This document shows, one piece after another, positions 1-11,868 of a DNA stretch of 64,000 nucleotides (position 1 is the first letter of the stretch; each line of letters opens with the position of its first letter). The stretch lies in NCBI GenBank assembly GCA_963580455.1, contig OY756965.1, positions 24,650,902-24,714,901 on the forward strand. Reading direction: 5' to 3'. The notes beneath the pieces are model-generated. The model worked only from the letters and a program-made list of their open reading frames with translations. It was not told the DNA's origin and made no database searches. The stretch comes from Euonymus europaeus (Eukaryota; Streptophyta; Magnoliopsida; Celastrales; Celastraceae). The translations under genes and the position numbers were made by a program.

Positions 1-737
1 CACTCCATCTCTCTGGACTCTGGCTCGCATTTTCTCTTTCTTTTTTTTCCTGGTTATATTCGCTAAATAAATAAATAATACTGGCATAATAGATAAATAT
101 AAATATATTTTTTGACATAAAAAGGAAGAGATATGTGGGGCCTACGACGTTACAGACAAGAAAAAGAGAAGAGAAGGTGTTGGCTGAATTCGCCGTTTGG
201 GATTGCGGCCCCACCTTGAACTCGAAAGTCGAAACCGCTAACGGCCGTTTCTGCACGTGTTTGCACCTTAATCCCATCACTAATTATTCTATTAAAAATT
301 AATTAAGTTTTTTTTATATATATATGACCGTGGTCACCTGTGAACCACTGAACCTTCAATTAAGCTTTATTAATTAAATGTTCACTTAATCACTTTCATC
401 GGCAAAGATCATCAAAAAATAATTTATTTACATTAGTTTATATTGTTATTTTATATTTCAATAATTTTTTTAATATATAGATAAGGTTTTTCGTTGAAAA
501 ATACAGCTGTTACAAATTTATTATTGTTTTAAAAGCATAATCAATATCAGAATAGAACTGAGCAAGTACAAGCTCAACTTTATATAAAAAAAAGGTCCAA
601 GCCCCAACTCCATAAGTAAAAAATAAAAATAAAAAAGCCTAATGGAAAACGATTCAATTATACTAAATACATTGCAAGGCCCAAGATTAAACTAGCCCAA
701 ATAGGTTTGTAATGAAATATGAAAATCCCTTTTTATT
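1..737. other. AT-rich intergenic DNA, no gene seen
   Basis: This stretch is AT-rich, with runs of T and TA-rich segments. I see no ORF resembling a known family and no RNA gene. It lies downstream of the minus-strand aldose 1-epimerase remnant. Confidence 0.6.
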
Positions 738-779
738 TTATTTTAAGTGGGAACAAAAATATATAAGCTTGTTCTTTAG

Positions 780-1830
780 GCATCCGATATATTGACGACC
801 CGAGCACATGTAGTTGGCTGTGAATTTATAAACCATAATGTGCTCATATGTTTCTCGTGGATTCAAAGTCCGCGATGGGAAATTTGGATGATTGACCGAA
901 TCAGGAAATTTCTGTGTCTCCAAACAAATTATTGGCATGATTAGTGTATGGAAAACTACCTTTCCCCTTCACACTACCCAACTTGTTACTTGTATAGAAC
1001 TACAGCCCAGGTGCGGTAGTCCACAGCTCCAACTTCCGCCCTGAAACGCTGTCCCACACCACCACCGTCTTCTTCAAATGCCCCGACTTTAAATTATCTA
1101 ACACATAGTTTATGTCATATCCATTTGGTAGCTCGTTGCACATGCTCCCTATCTCATGAGATTGCTTGAAATCATATCGTGTTCCTTCCACCGCCACGAT
1201 TGCACCGGTGGGGATTAGTTCATCGTCAACCAGGGTTATTTGAGAGCCATAGATTTTGAGAAAGAATATCACCACTTTCGTGCCCACCAAGATTCCAATA
1301 AGCGTGGGAGGCTAGGTTAACTGGAATAGCCTTGTTGAGAGCTTTGGCTTCCATTTTTAGGACTAACTTGTTTGTCTCAATCAACACACATGTCACTAAG
1401 AGTGAAACATCACCAGGAAACCCTAAACAAATTGAATTAAGAAAAATTAGAGCTAATCAAACACAACAATTCCTCCACATTACCAAAATTAAGGTTTTTT
1501 TGTATAGATTACCTTCTTCACCATCAAAACTTTGGTAGGTGAATTTTACATGACTATCCTCTTTGAATTCACCAACAGACCAGACAACCTCACTAAACCC
1601 CTCTTGTCCACCTGATCATATTCACAGTACAAGTAAATTGTATACTATTAGCAGTTTTGACCTAATTAAAATGAAATATATGTATATTTATATTCTTAGG
1701 GTTAGTTGAGTGTGCCGTGGAGTATGTTCTTTCCTTTATTAGCTACTAATTTATAAATAGTTCCATTCAAAGGAAACTGAGCCCCTCCAACCCTATTAGA
1801 TACTCTTCCAAAAGGAATCGTATTATTTAA
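780..1830 (-). pseudogene. Aldose 1-epimerase (galactose mutarotase) pseudogene
   Basis: Pieces of a plant galactose mutarotase lie in order on the minus strand. About 1827-1705 encodes a GRVSNRVGGAQF...KNILHG segment. About 1608-1510 gives GFSEVVWSVGEF...FDGEE, then a normal-looking intron, then FPGDVSLL...IPVNLASHAYWNLGGH. About 1260-1000 gives LIPTGAI...NELPNGYDINYVLD...LELWTTAPGL. About 935-813 gives CLETQKFPDSVNHPNFPS...MVYKFTAN, the usual C-terminus. Breaks are visible: the N-terminal part (roughly the first 70 residues of the family) is missing; there is a frameshift just after the WNLGGHESGDILS segment (near 1262); an in-frame TAG replaces the usual Gln just before FYTSN (near 1003); and another frame change lies near 930. 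An intact enzyme would interconvert alpha and beta aldoses. This copy cannot make one. Family assignment rests on remembered family motifs; the breaks are read directly. Confidence 0.88.
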
Positions 1831-1902
1831 TGTTTGTTTTTTTTTAAAAAAAATGTGTTTGAATTGAGAGAAACTCAACAAGGGAAGAGAAAATAAAATC
1901 AT

Positions 1903-2740
1903 TTTCTGTCATATTTGGATAGATAAAAAAAAGTAAAATGCATTTGTCATTTTTTCAATAGTCGCCATAATAAAAAAAGAGCGAAGAAAGGAAGTGAAAA
2001 TTGATTTAATTTATTACTTTATTGTTTTTTAAATTATTATATATAAAAAATTCACTTATAAATAACTTAATTTGTTTTTATCTTCTTTGCCAAAAAATTG
2101 AAATAAAAAATTATACGTCTATAAGGCTACTACAGCAGAACCAATTGTAAAAAAATTACAACTGAACCAAACCCGCTCGATTGAAGGAAACGGTAATGGC
2201 AGAAAGAAACTTGTGGGATCTTTTATCTCAGCTAAAGATCCAACCAAAAAGACCTAATCAAGTTGAATAGAAATCAAACTAGGACCCAACCAACTAAACA
2301 AAAGACTTGCTGGAAAATTTGAACTGACAAATCTGGTACAGCCTAGAACGTGATTCTCAATGTCTTTAGCTTTCTGGGGATAGATTGGGGATAAGAGTGC
2401 AGGAGCCTCATCAAGCATAAAAACAAGATGAATCAAGTAAGTGCAAGCACCATCAGAACATCAAATGTACATGAAGTCGGTTCTGTAACATTAGCACTAC
2501 AACCAGAAAGAAGACAAGCCAAAACAAACCAAAGAGTTTTCATGTGTGATTGAAGCAATTATAGCACCAAAACCTAAGATATACACACACTCAGAGTCAA
2601 TATGAAACTCCCAATTACAGACTGGATAAAATAATTTTACACCACAAACGCACCAGACAAGGATGGCAGACGAACTCAGTAACTCGTGCAAACTCAAGTA
2701 ATCCAAACAGACTAGTGCCAGTACAAACAAACGTTGAGAA
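1903..2740. other. Intergenic DNA and probable 3' UTR of the IQD gene
   Basis: The part nearest 2740 should be the 3' untranslated region of the minus-strand IQD gene, because its stop codon lies at 2741-2743. The rest is AT-rich with no recognisable gene. Confidence 0.5.
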
Positions 2741-5700
2741 TCACCTTCGCCACTCTGCCTGGGTCACCTTTGCTGCAACACCGAACGCAACCCAGAATCA
2801 ATATCAGAAAGATTTGAGAAAAAAATAACAACGAACAGTTGAGGTTAGATACTTGTCACGTGAGAAAAATGAAAAGAAAAAGGATATCTATAACTCCTTT
2901 ATAACTTCTTTCTACTTTAGATGAAAAAATCCCAAGTCTCGTAGCATTACATATAAAGAGTTACCCTCTCTGAATATGTAGATATGAACATAAAGCCAGA
3001 ACAATAGCCAAGTTGGTTAGCCATGAAGAAAATGAGATGGTCTCGGAGTACAGAAACAGGGGGCAAAAAAGGGGGGAAAAACCTGTAACAGACAGAAAAT
3101 CACTCAACAGATGACTAGCAAGCCAACACAAATACATACCAGAAAGAATTCTAAGTGCCGTAGTATTTCCAAGGGGTTCCTTTCCTATACACTATAAATT
3201 TACCGTTAAATTCAGGGCAGTCTTAGAAGTCAATTGATACATACCATTTCCATCTCTTGAAGATAACACAGATCTGTCACTTCTATTCCCTCCTTTACCA
3301 CTGGCATTAACCATTCTCCGAGTCCTGGGTGACTGAGAGTTGATTTTGCTATTAGTAGATGGCAAAGAATGACGCCGAATGACATTTTCCTCCACCCCAT
3401 CTTGGCGAAATTTTGGGGAGCCTTGTAATCTCAATTTTGCCTTTGCAGATTCGGTGGCTGCCATATAGCTTGGCAATGTAGGACTGCTCTGTACAACATT
3501 CACTGTGCGATCATGTTTAGCTGGAGTGGATGCTTTCCCATTTGATTTCTGATTCCCATTGTTTGTTGAATCATCTCTACGACCTGACTCCCCATTTGTT
3601 ATTGGAAGACTCTCATCCTGACCATTGTGTATCGTGTAAGCATTTGATTCAACTGCAACTTGATCATCATGGGGTAAATCCAATGCCCCATTTGTATCTA
3701 TTGGCTCTTGATTTGTTTCGACATCGTCTTCTTTGGATGCTGGTAAGTTTGTCTCTATTTTCATCTCATCAGGCAGTTCAGATGTCCCTATCACCTCTTT
3801 CTTTCTCACATCAGTCCAGGTGGACGTCAAGGTTGTCTCCTCGTTCATATCATCTGGAAGTTTGTTTTTAGCTGGGATTGTCTCTTTCTTCTTCTCCCCT
3901 GAAGCACTTCCATTATGTTCCAAAATATTTTTCCCTGACTTGCTTGACTCCTTTTCCAGAATCTGCTTTGGCTTCTCACTTTCAAACTCAGCCGGGATAG
4001 AATTTTCAGCAACGGGGTTATGAATTTTTCTCAAGTTACGCTTCACCTTTTCAAGCTCAATTTGTGGATTTTCTTGTGCTGGTTCTGCTGGACGGCTTGA
4101 AACTTTCATTACGTTACGCTTTGGTTTTTCAATCTCAGTGGTTGCTTGTACTGAGCTATTGTAAACATTACTTGCAGCAGGGATCCTCCTAACACCGCGC
4201 TTTGGCCGTCCTATTTCGGCTCCTACAGTCTGACCTTCTCCCTGCTTAACCTGAAGGTTTGCATTTGGATATATCTTTGGCTGCGAAAGTGGTTTCCAGA
4301 ATCGAGACTTTGACCAGCGATCCAACCAGTTTAACACGGAATTCGGTTCACTGGAACCATAATGGAGGAGCAAGGGCATCGGAGTAGGTGATGATACAAG
4401 GAGCTGAAACATAAACTAGCACAAATGAAAAGGCAAAAATTGCAATCAATATTTTGGTAGGCTAATTGAAAAAAATTTAATAGAACAGCCACAACCATTG
4501 ACGTTGGTGGCATATGAAGAACTCGTATCAGAAGCTGTGCTCATCAAAAATTTCGGCCAATGATTGACTAGCACATATGAAAGCCATCTTAGCTGATGAA
4601 TTTGATGTCATAACATCTAGTAACAGAATAAAATGCCTAACTATTGCACAAACGCGCCAGTTTCACATCCACACGGGTCATGGTTTGACTACCACAATAA
4701 GATCCTCAATTGTAACCTCCCCTTTTTATATCATTCCACTGAGAAAATACCATGTACAAAAAAGATAAACTTCAAGCCGAAATTCATATCAAGATCTCAA
4801 CAAATTATCAAAGAACCACTACGTCCCTAACAAGATCAAATAAAGTAAGATTTGAATGGCATTTCATCTGATCTTTATTTGCTTAGTATCAATGTAGATT
4901 CGCTAATACATGCAAGAAATATTTTGGGGCCAGGATACATTAGTTTACTTAAAGGGGTCTCCAGAGATCTGTCATAGTAATAAAAGAATCAAGCCAGTCA
5001 ATAAATTAAGGTCAACTTGAGTATATTCCATACCATCAATGACTGATCTATATATATACTAGAAATTCAGAAAGAAAAAAAAATTATCATTTTAGGAGGT
5101 CAGACATGACAAAAACCATACCTTTTGTATAAAAGCATTTGCTGACAGTTTCTCAGTCAGCATAGGCATATAAATTCCAACAGCACTTCCAGTCTCTCTT
5201 CCCTGGAAAAAACCCCCAAAAGTCAAGCCTTGCCAAGCAACTTATGGTAAACAACTCTTATGCACAAGGCTCTCTCAGTGGGCATGGCATTGGGGACATG
5301 CAAAATGATAATATTTTTGAATAGAACTCGTGGACCATGGTACAAAATGCTTTGCCTTTAATTAGTTACAATAAAGCAGCCAAGGTGTAAGAATAAGATA
5401 CATCTAACCAGATTAGTTACAATCTCAACTACATTAGTGATCATACTTCAGACTCTATTTAGAGAACACAACTAATAAAATAATTACCAGAGGCTTCTCC
5501 AGACTACACTTGTCGCGCACTTCTAATCCAATATCTGAACACCTGACCTTTCTCCCGCGAATAAGTGCCTGCATCTTGACAAGTCCTAGCATACAGGAAA
5601 ATGTAGCAACTGCTTGTCTCCTAACCAAATGGCCACGGATAAGTGCTTGTAGCCTTATTATGCCTTTCAGAGCCCGAAATGCACGTCGTGCCTTCACAGA

Positions 5701-6995
5701 AGAATATTCATTAGGAAAACTACAACCTACATGATTACTTGTTTGAATATGAAGCCAATTAAACAAAACCAACTAAAAGAAGGGATTTAGCACCATTCAG
5801 TTTCATTCGACGTATGTACATAACATCAAGCACTAAAGGACTGGAATAAAAAATTTAGATGAACAATGACTTGAAAACATAGGGATGCTAGAAACTTTTA
5901 AGGAGCAGTCCAAGTAAGGTATCAGGAATTCAGGATTCATGACCCTATCCCAGAGATGAATGCCAAACATTCAAAGTGCAGCCCACTATCCTAGTTGAGT
6001 CCCAAAGAGGCGAGCCTCAAGAGTAAAATTGCAGTCATGAACAAGAACCACAATTATTGATCATTTTACCACACCTCATCAGTACAACTAGAAATAAATT
6101 ATTACCAGATAACCCTTAAAAGCAGCTTGTGCCGTTGTCGCAGCTTGCTCTAGCCTCAGTTGCTCAGGGTCAGATGTTGCATGTTGGGGTATGGAAGCTT
6201 GCAGATCTGCAGCTTGATTTTCTGGCAATGATGTTCTTTCATTTTGCGATGTATCGGAAGCATTCATACTTTCTGGTTGTATCAAATTTTCATCTCTCTC
6301 ACTGGTAACAGGGATGAATGGCGAGGCACCAGAGGGATTTAAAGGCATGTTATCGTCAAAAGCCTTGGAGATAACCACAGTTTCTTTCTCATTTCCAATT
6401 TTCTACACACAGAGAGCAAATTGAAGCAGGTATAACTTTAAGACTTCCAGGTTCCACCAGTATCTAAGAAGACATATTATGATACAGGTGGAGTAGTAAC
6501 ATGGAATAAAATAAAGGGGCGACAATCAAATTGTGCTCTCTATTGAAGAAATTCCCCCAAAGCAAAAAATGGATTTTACATATCAAAATGACAGTTGCAC
6601 AAAGTCATCTGCGCATGCAATTTGTTTTAAAGGGAAAATGCCATATATGATTCAAAATATCGCAGGCGATCTAAGTGAAAAGTGCGATTGCCATTTAACA
6701 ACCAGGGGTATTAAAAAAAAGAGTTTAGTTTTAAAATGCTTAAAGGTACTTAGTATTGCATGTAACAAAATCCCACAATTTGAACTAACAAAGGCCCCAC
6801 AGAAATTCGATTGGCATTAGAAATCTATACAAGTAGATTAGAGGGCATTCAGAACCCTCTGATATATAACAATGTACGAGAGGGGATGAGGGACAATTAG
6901 ATTTAGATTACCTCCTTTCTTTTTGAAGTACTACTTTTGGATGACTTCTTCCCCAGGAGCACAGTCCTAATCCATTTTGCTGGTGATTTCCCCAT
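2741..6995 (-). CDS. IQD31-like: IQ67-domain calmodulin-binding protein (IQD29/30/31 type)
   Basis: Coding exons by splice sites and phase: 6995-6912, 6402-6106, 5691-5488, 5202-5122, 4403-3245 and 2772-2741. Together they give 618 residues. The protein starts MGKSPAKWIRTVLLGKKSSK, the hallmark start of this subclade. The IQ67 region spans roughly residues 108-176 across the exon 2/3 junction (QAAFKGYLARRAFRALKG, then LQALIRGHLVRRQAV, then MQALIRGRKVR), giving three calmodulin-binding IQ units. A long Lys/Glu-rich low-complexity middle is followed by a DUF4005-type segment (LPSYMAATESAKAKLR...RRHSLPS). The last exon supplies the family ending VTQAEWRR, so a reading that continues through the donor at 3244 to a stop at 3192 is not the real C-terminus. 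IQD proteins are calmodulin-binding scaffolds on microtubules, membranes or in the nucleus. Introns lie in the 5' leader region too (leader probably near 8110-8210). Confidence 0.93.
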
Positions 6996-7761
6996 GGCAG
7001 GAAGAGGCCAGGACCAACAAGGCAACAACAGCTACCTAAAGCACACTTTCAGAATCAAACTACAAGATAAAAGCTTATAAAACACATAAGATGAAAACTG
7101 AAAATATAACATGATATAAGGAAGTCTATTTTGTTGGCAAAATGCCAGAATTAAATATTTTCTTGGTGCTAATCTTTATTTTAATGCAAAATTTCAATAC
7201 AGTTAAATATGGGCCATTTAACATCAAGCTGGGGATTTCATTTCACTTCAGGTTAATTTCAAAGGTGGTTGGCAGTATGGTAGAGCTTCAGACTATCGTT
7301 ACCCTGTGGATAAGGGACCAGTAAAAAGAACTTGCATTCATTTTTTGTTGGATCTCGGTATTCTTTATGGGGATACAACTCATATGTGCCAGACTGCCAG
7401 TCTTCTTTCAGTAAAAGATTTCTAGCATTACTCAACAGTTACGGGTACCACTAACAAATAATTGTTATACTAAACACAGTGAAGGATCAAGCCAGGCAAA
7501 CACAAGCTAAGTCATACCCCAACCCAGGATTTGGGTCATACATTCTAAAAAAGGAAAAGGGATTTAATGAAGCAAATTTAGTTCGAGTGGCATATACATT
7601 TTGACCTTACATGTGCAGTTGAAGGATCAACAAATGCAGCATAAGAATACGTAGAAAGCCCACTCAACAGTCAACATTATATCAAAGAGCTCATAGCCCC
7701 CAAATCAAAAAAAGGAAATAGACTAAAGAGCTAAAAATCAAGGACTCAACCCACAAACAAC

Positions 7762-7804
7762 GAAGACACCCCCGCCCCCCCCCCCCCCCCACAAAAAAAA
7801 AAAA
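7762..7804. repeat. Poly-C followed by poly-A tract
   Basis: A run of C (about 16 uninterrupted) followed by a run of A lies in the presumed leader intron of the IQD gene. Such homopolymers are prone to length error in sequencing, so the exact length is unreliable. Confidence 0.8.
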
Positions 7805-8209
7805 ACAAAACTGAGATCTGAAGAAATAAGAAAAAACTATAAATGAAGACCGACCAATGAATCAAAGCTCTGACGAGACAAAATTCAAACAAAGCATACA
7901 TACGAGTTGGATTTGAACCAGATCTGAATCTTACCTACCAACTGTGGGACTTGTACACCCCAAATCTACAATCTACAATTCCTGTTTATACCCAAAAGCC
8001 ATAAGTAAAGCAAAACCAGAAACACTGAAATCAAATTTTTTTGAAAAAAAACTGGAGCCTCCGGTAGGTAAATAAGATGAAAAATACCAATAACATACTA
8101 GAACTGAAGGTGAGAAAGAGAAAATGCACCTCTATCGACCTTGCAAATGAAGAAAGTTACATCAATTTTCCTTCGCCTCCTTCGCTCATTCTCCCTGTCT
8201 CATTTTCTG

Positions 8210-9165
8210 CACTCTACAGTCTGCACTGGTGAAGCACCAAAGAAACACAAAATTGAAAAATAAGAATAAAACGGATGTATATTGTATGGTACGAACGTGT
8301 TCATCGTTAGACCCTGGAGCTTCGCATTTTCCCAGCCTGATTAAATGACCTTTTATGATGGTTTCTATTCTTGGTTGACTTTGGAAGTGGTAATTTTAGA
8401 GCTTATAATGAGCTCGTATACAGTCAATTGTGTCTAGTTATAATAAAATTAAGTGCGTTGGAGGATGAGACAAGGTGCAGTTACTTCGGAAACAAGTGTC
8501 CACCTTCTTTGTACAGACGCCTTGCATAATGACAGTTATGCCCAGACCTTGATTGTTTTCTTGTGAGGCCGTCGATGCGTAGCAGGGGAGTCACCGACGA
8601 CAAGGGTGTTGCACGGCGCGTGGATCAACAAAGAGCTGATATCCCAGTCAGATATACTCAGTCTCTTTAAAATCAGAGAGATTATAAGATCGACACACGT
8701 TTAAAGCGTTGTTCATAAAATTTGTGTAATTATTGAACTCTTATTATTAGGTCGCATAATCTGCAACTAACATTTTACAGACATTCTCAAGGCATAAATC
8801 GATAGGCGGGTCGTTTGATCATGCCTCGACCAAAAGTGAGGTCATAGCACCCTAATTTAACAACTCTCATTGCCCCATTAGAGTTGCTCTTGAATGTTAT
8901 CTCAGAAGTGTAAGAACTGAGAACCTATATTTGGTAATATATAATGATTGGATTTAAGTCAGTAATCTATTTAAATCTAATCATGTTCTCAACTTAATTA
9001 CTCAAGTTGAGTTGTACAAAACTATTCCAAAAGAAAATAAATTATAGAAGCATCCCATGTATAATCAATTGGTTTCAAAAATCTGTTACTTTCCATAATT
9101 TCTATGGATTTGTTGTAGTAGGCCCGACCCATGACCTTTCAGCTGTTGGCTAGTGTTACAAGAGC
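8210..9165. other. Intergenic region between divergent IQD and KEN-box genes
   Basis: This holds the upstream region of the minus-strand IQD gene and unique-looking AT-rich DNA. I see no ORF with family resemblance. The segment 8570-8860 is less AT-rich but I do not recognise it. Confidence 0.45.
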
Positions 9166-9169
9166 AACT

Positions 9170-9420
9170 CCAATGCGGTGCTATTTTATAGTATTCAAAA
9201 ATTTAGAGAGTGTAATAAGTAAAAATTATATTAAAAGATATTTAAAATGATAAAAAAAAATGAGATAAATAATATTAATGCTTAATATTTGGAGATATTG
9301 TAAATGAAAAATGGAAAAAAAATTGTATTAAAATATGTGTTTTGTTGATATAATCATATTAAAAAACGTGTTTTGTGTATATAAATAAATAAGTGAGACT
9401 CAGCTTATGTTTGTTAGAAA
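9170..9420. repeat. MITE-like repeat, TGTGTTTTG family copy 1
   Basis: The segment begins near AAGAGCAACTCCAATGCGG and carries the internal phrase ATTAAAATATGTGTTTTGTT followed by a second variant (AAAAAACGTGTTTTG), then GTGAGACTC. The same phrases recur at 14915-15345, 52740-52985 and 60815-61090. The edges are approximate. Confidence 0.5.
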
Positions 9421-9828
9421 GATATATGTGATAGAGTATAACCTATCGTAAAAATTAAAAGTTGAGAATATTTAAAAATATGTCTAAATATAAACTAATT
9501 TATATTCTGTACCAACAAGTGAAATTTCAAAAGGACCAAAACTCTTTAGCCCGACCCCGAACTCGTATCGAGGGCATGCGACCAAAGCAGTAGGTCAAGA
9601 CGTCATCAGTAGGAAGCAGTTTTCTGATCCAACGGCACAATGCAGTTTTTAAAATTTTGAATTTCGAATGAAGCCGCGCGTTTATAATGAGTCTCGGGTC
9701 CCATTGGCATCAACCGATTCAAAGTTCAAACTTCACTTTGTTCCGTTCGCAGGTTACTTTAAAATCCAACCCAAAATCGATTGTATTTTCGACTTCGGGT
9801 TATTTCTGATTCTGAGATCGCAGAAGCA

Positions 9829-11868
9829 ATGGAGCAGCCAAATCATGCTCTTTCTGGTACTGCATATGTGATTCTTCTTCTTTTTCTTTCAAGGATTTTG
9901 TGTTTTAAGCTTGTTAGTTCTTCAATTTTCAATTTCTTATGTGTAGGCAAACCAAAGTTAAGGTATCCCCTCAGATCCGCCACCAAATCGAAGGAGGAGA
10001 AGCCACCACTCGCAGTCGCTGATCCCTTTAACTTTTCTTCCGCATCCAAGAGGTTCTCTATTTCTCTCCTCACATTTGCATAAACAGTTGTGAGGGTTTT
10101 GTTTTCTTTGCATTTTTCTGTTGAAAGTTATGTGTTAATTTTTGGGGAATATTGTTCAATTGAAATCTTAGTTTGACTCGTAATTCGTAGATTGTGGTTC
10201 TAGATTCTCTGTTTCTTTTTTTAGTAATTTATTTATTAGTTGATGTGAGGAGTGATTTCTATTACTGTTAGGGAGTGATTTATAGGGCTAGTGAAGCTTG
10301 GGCTTTAATGAAAGCCTCTGGGGTCTGATACTCAACCTGAAATTTGTGAATCAGGATTGTACTGAGAGTGTTCAAAATAAATTTATTTGGTTGATCTGAA
10401 CTGTTTTTGTAAAGAAAATGGCATATTCAGGTATTTTGTATATCTCAATGGAAGCTGTTTTTTCCAGGGGAAGACCTGCGTTAACTGTAAGTAAAAGTAT
10501 GGGTGTACTTGATCTATCTGCCAAGGGAAAATCTGCTAAGCCGCCCAGAAGGCTCTCTATTCCAGCCAAGTCGACTGCCACTCCTGGTACAAAGACAACA
10601 ACGGTGAGGTCTGCTAATGGTCAGAGAAGTGAAACACCTGTTTCAGATATTTCAAAGTCGACAAGCAGAAGGAAGTTCAGCGTGCTGTCCTCGACATCCT
10701 ATTGGTTGTCTCAGATTAAGCTTTCTGAGGCTGCTGACAAGCACTCAGTTTCACTTGGTTTCTTCAAACTTGCCTTAGAAGCAGGTTGTGAGGTATGTCA
10801 TTGTGTATCATCTCCCAATTATTTTTCTGCACTCATAATATTAATTGTAGTGAGTAATTGACATATAAACTTCTTCTGCTTTTGAGGAACTATAAAATTG
10901 TTTCTTCTGAGGTGAGATAAGTTTATTTTAACGTTTGGCTGACGTCCTTTCTTTCCATGGCAAATCATCTTGTTGACAGCCTATTCAGCGCATGCGAGAT
11001 GAGCTAAAATCATATGCACAGTGCCATGAACTCGGTGAATCACTGAAAGAATTACTTGAGAGTTATAATATTCCTGAAACTCCAGAGCAGGTGCAGGTCT
11101 CTGAAACCTGTTCACAGGTGCCAGAAGAGGAGGTAACTCGATCCTCAGATGACGAAGTTCGTAGCTCTTCTTCTACCGTGGGAACTAGGAAGCTGAAAAA
11201 AATATCCTTGAATACCAATGTTGCTCAAGTTCCCTCAGTCATGGTGTCTGCAAATAAGGATAATGCTCGGAAGACTACTTCTGCAGCCAGGACCAGGGTC
11301 TCTTTGAACAAAAATACTGCAAATTCAAAATCCACAATCGAGGCTGATTCTCTGGGGCCACGAAAGAAAGCCCAGAAGCCAATTAAGCAAGAGCCTAACA
11401 AAGAAAAAGAGAAGACCAAGAAGCAGGGAAAGAAACCTATTACTGAAGAAGGCAAGCGTGTGGTTTAATCATTTGGACAATATTTTCACTTCTATTGGAT
11501 ATGTTGTGTATGCAGAAGAATGATTAACTTATTGTTACAGGTCCAGTTATTCCTTCCACTGTTGCGGAACCACTAGAAGAAAACAAAGAGAATATGGTAT
11601 AATGCTCATTTCACAGAAAGTAATCGTGTTATTTTATGTCTGGCATTTTGGGTTATTCAGGTGTCCATTCTGCTTATGTACTGTGGTAGAATATGTCAAA
11701 TTTTTAATGGTGAAATGCTATATCAATCAATAGACAGCCAAAAGTAACTCTTAATGGATCAATGCCAAATGTTCCGATCTTCTTTTACATTTTAAGATAA
11801 GTTGTTTTATTTTTCTGTTTCAGGATGCTCCAACTGCAGTGGGTTTGATTCAGACAGAAGTGAAATAG
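9829..11868 (+). CDS. Uncharacterised basic plant protein with KEN box
   Basis: Exons 9829-9856, 9947-10052, 10468-10792, 10980-11451, 11541-11596 and 11824-11868 join in frame to 343 residues starting MEQPNHALSGKPKLRYPLRS. I do not recognise a named family. Visible features: a basic Ser/Pro-rich N-terminal half; a conserved-looking central helix-rich stretch (YWLSQIKLSEAADKHSVSLGFFKLALEAGCE then PIQRMRDELKSYA); a Lys-rich tail; and a KEN tripeptide in LEENKENMD near the C-terminus, the type of degron read by the anaphase-promoting complex. Exon 4 ends AAG|GCAAGC, so its intron is GC-AG. If that intron is kept, translation stops at 11468 and the KEN box is lost. The start ATG gives a 9-codon first exon, which is supported by phase. 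A cell-cycle link is only an inference from the KEN box. Confidence 0.8.

Noticed and set aside
11225..11455. Antisense frame across the KEN-box gene exon 4
   Set aside because: Shadow of the Lys-rich coding strand; no family match.
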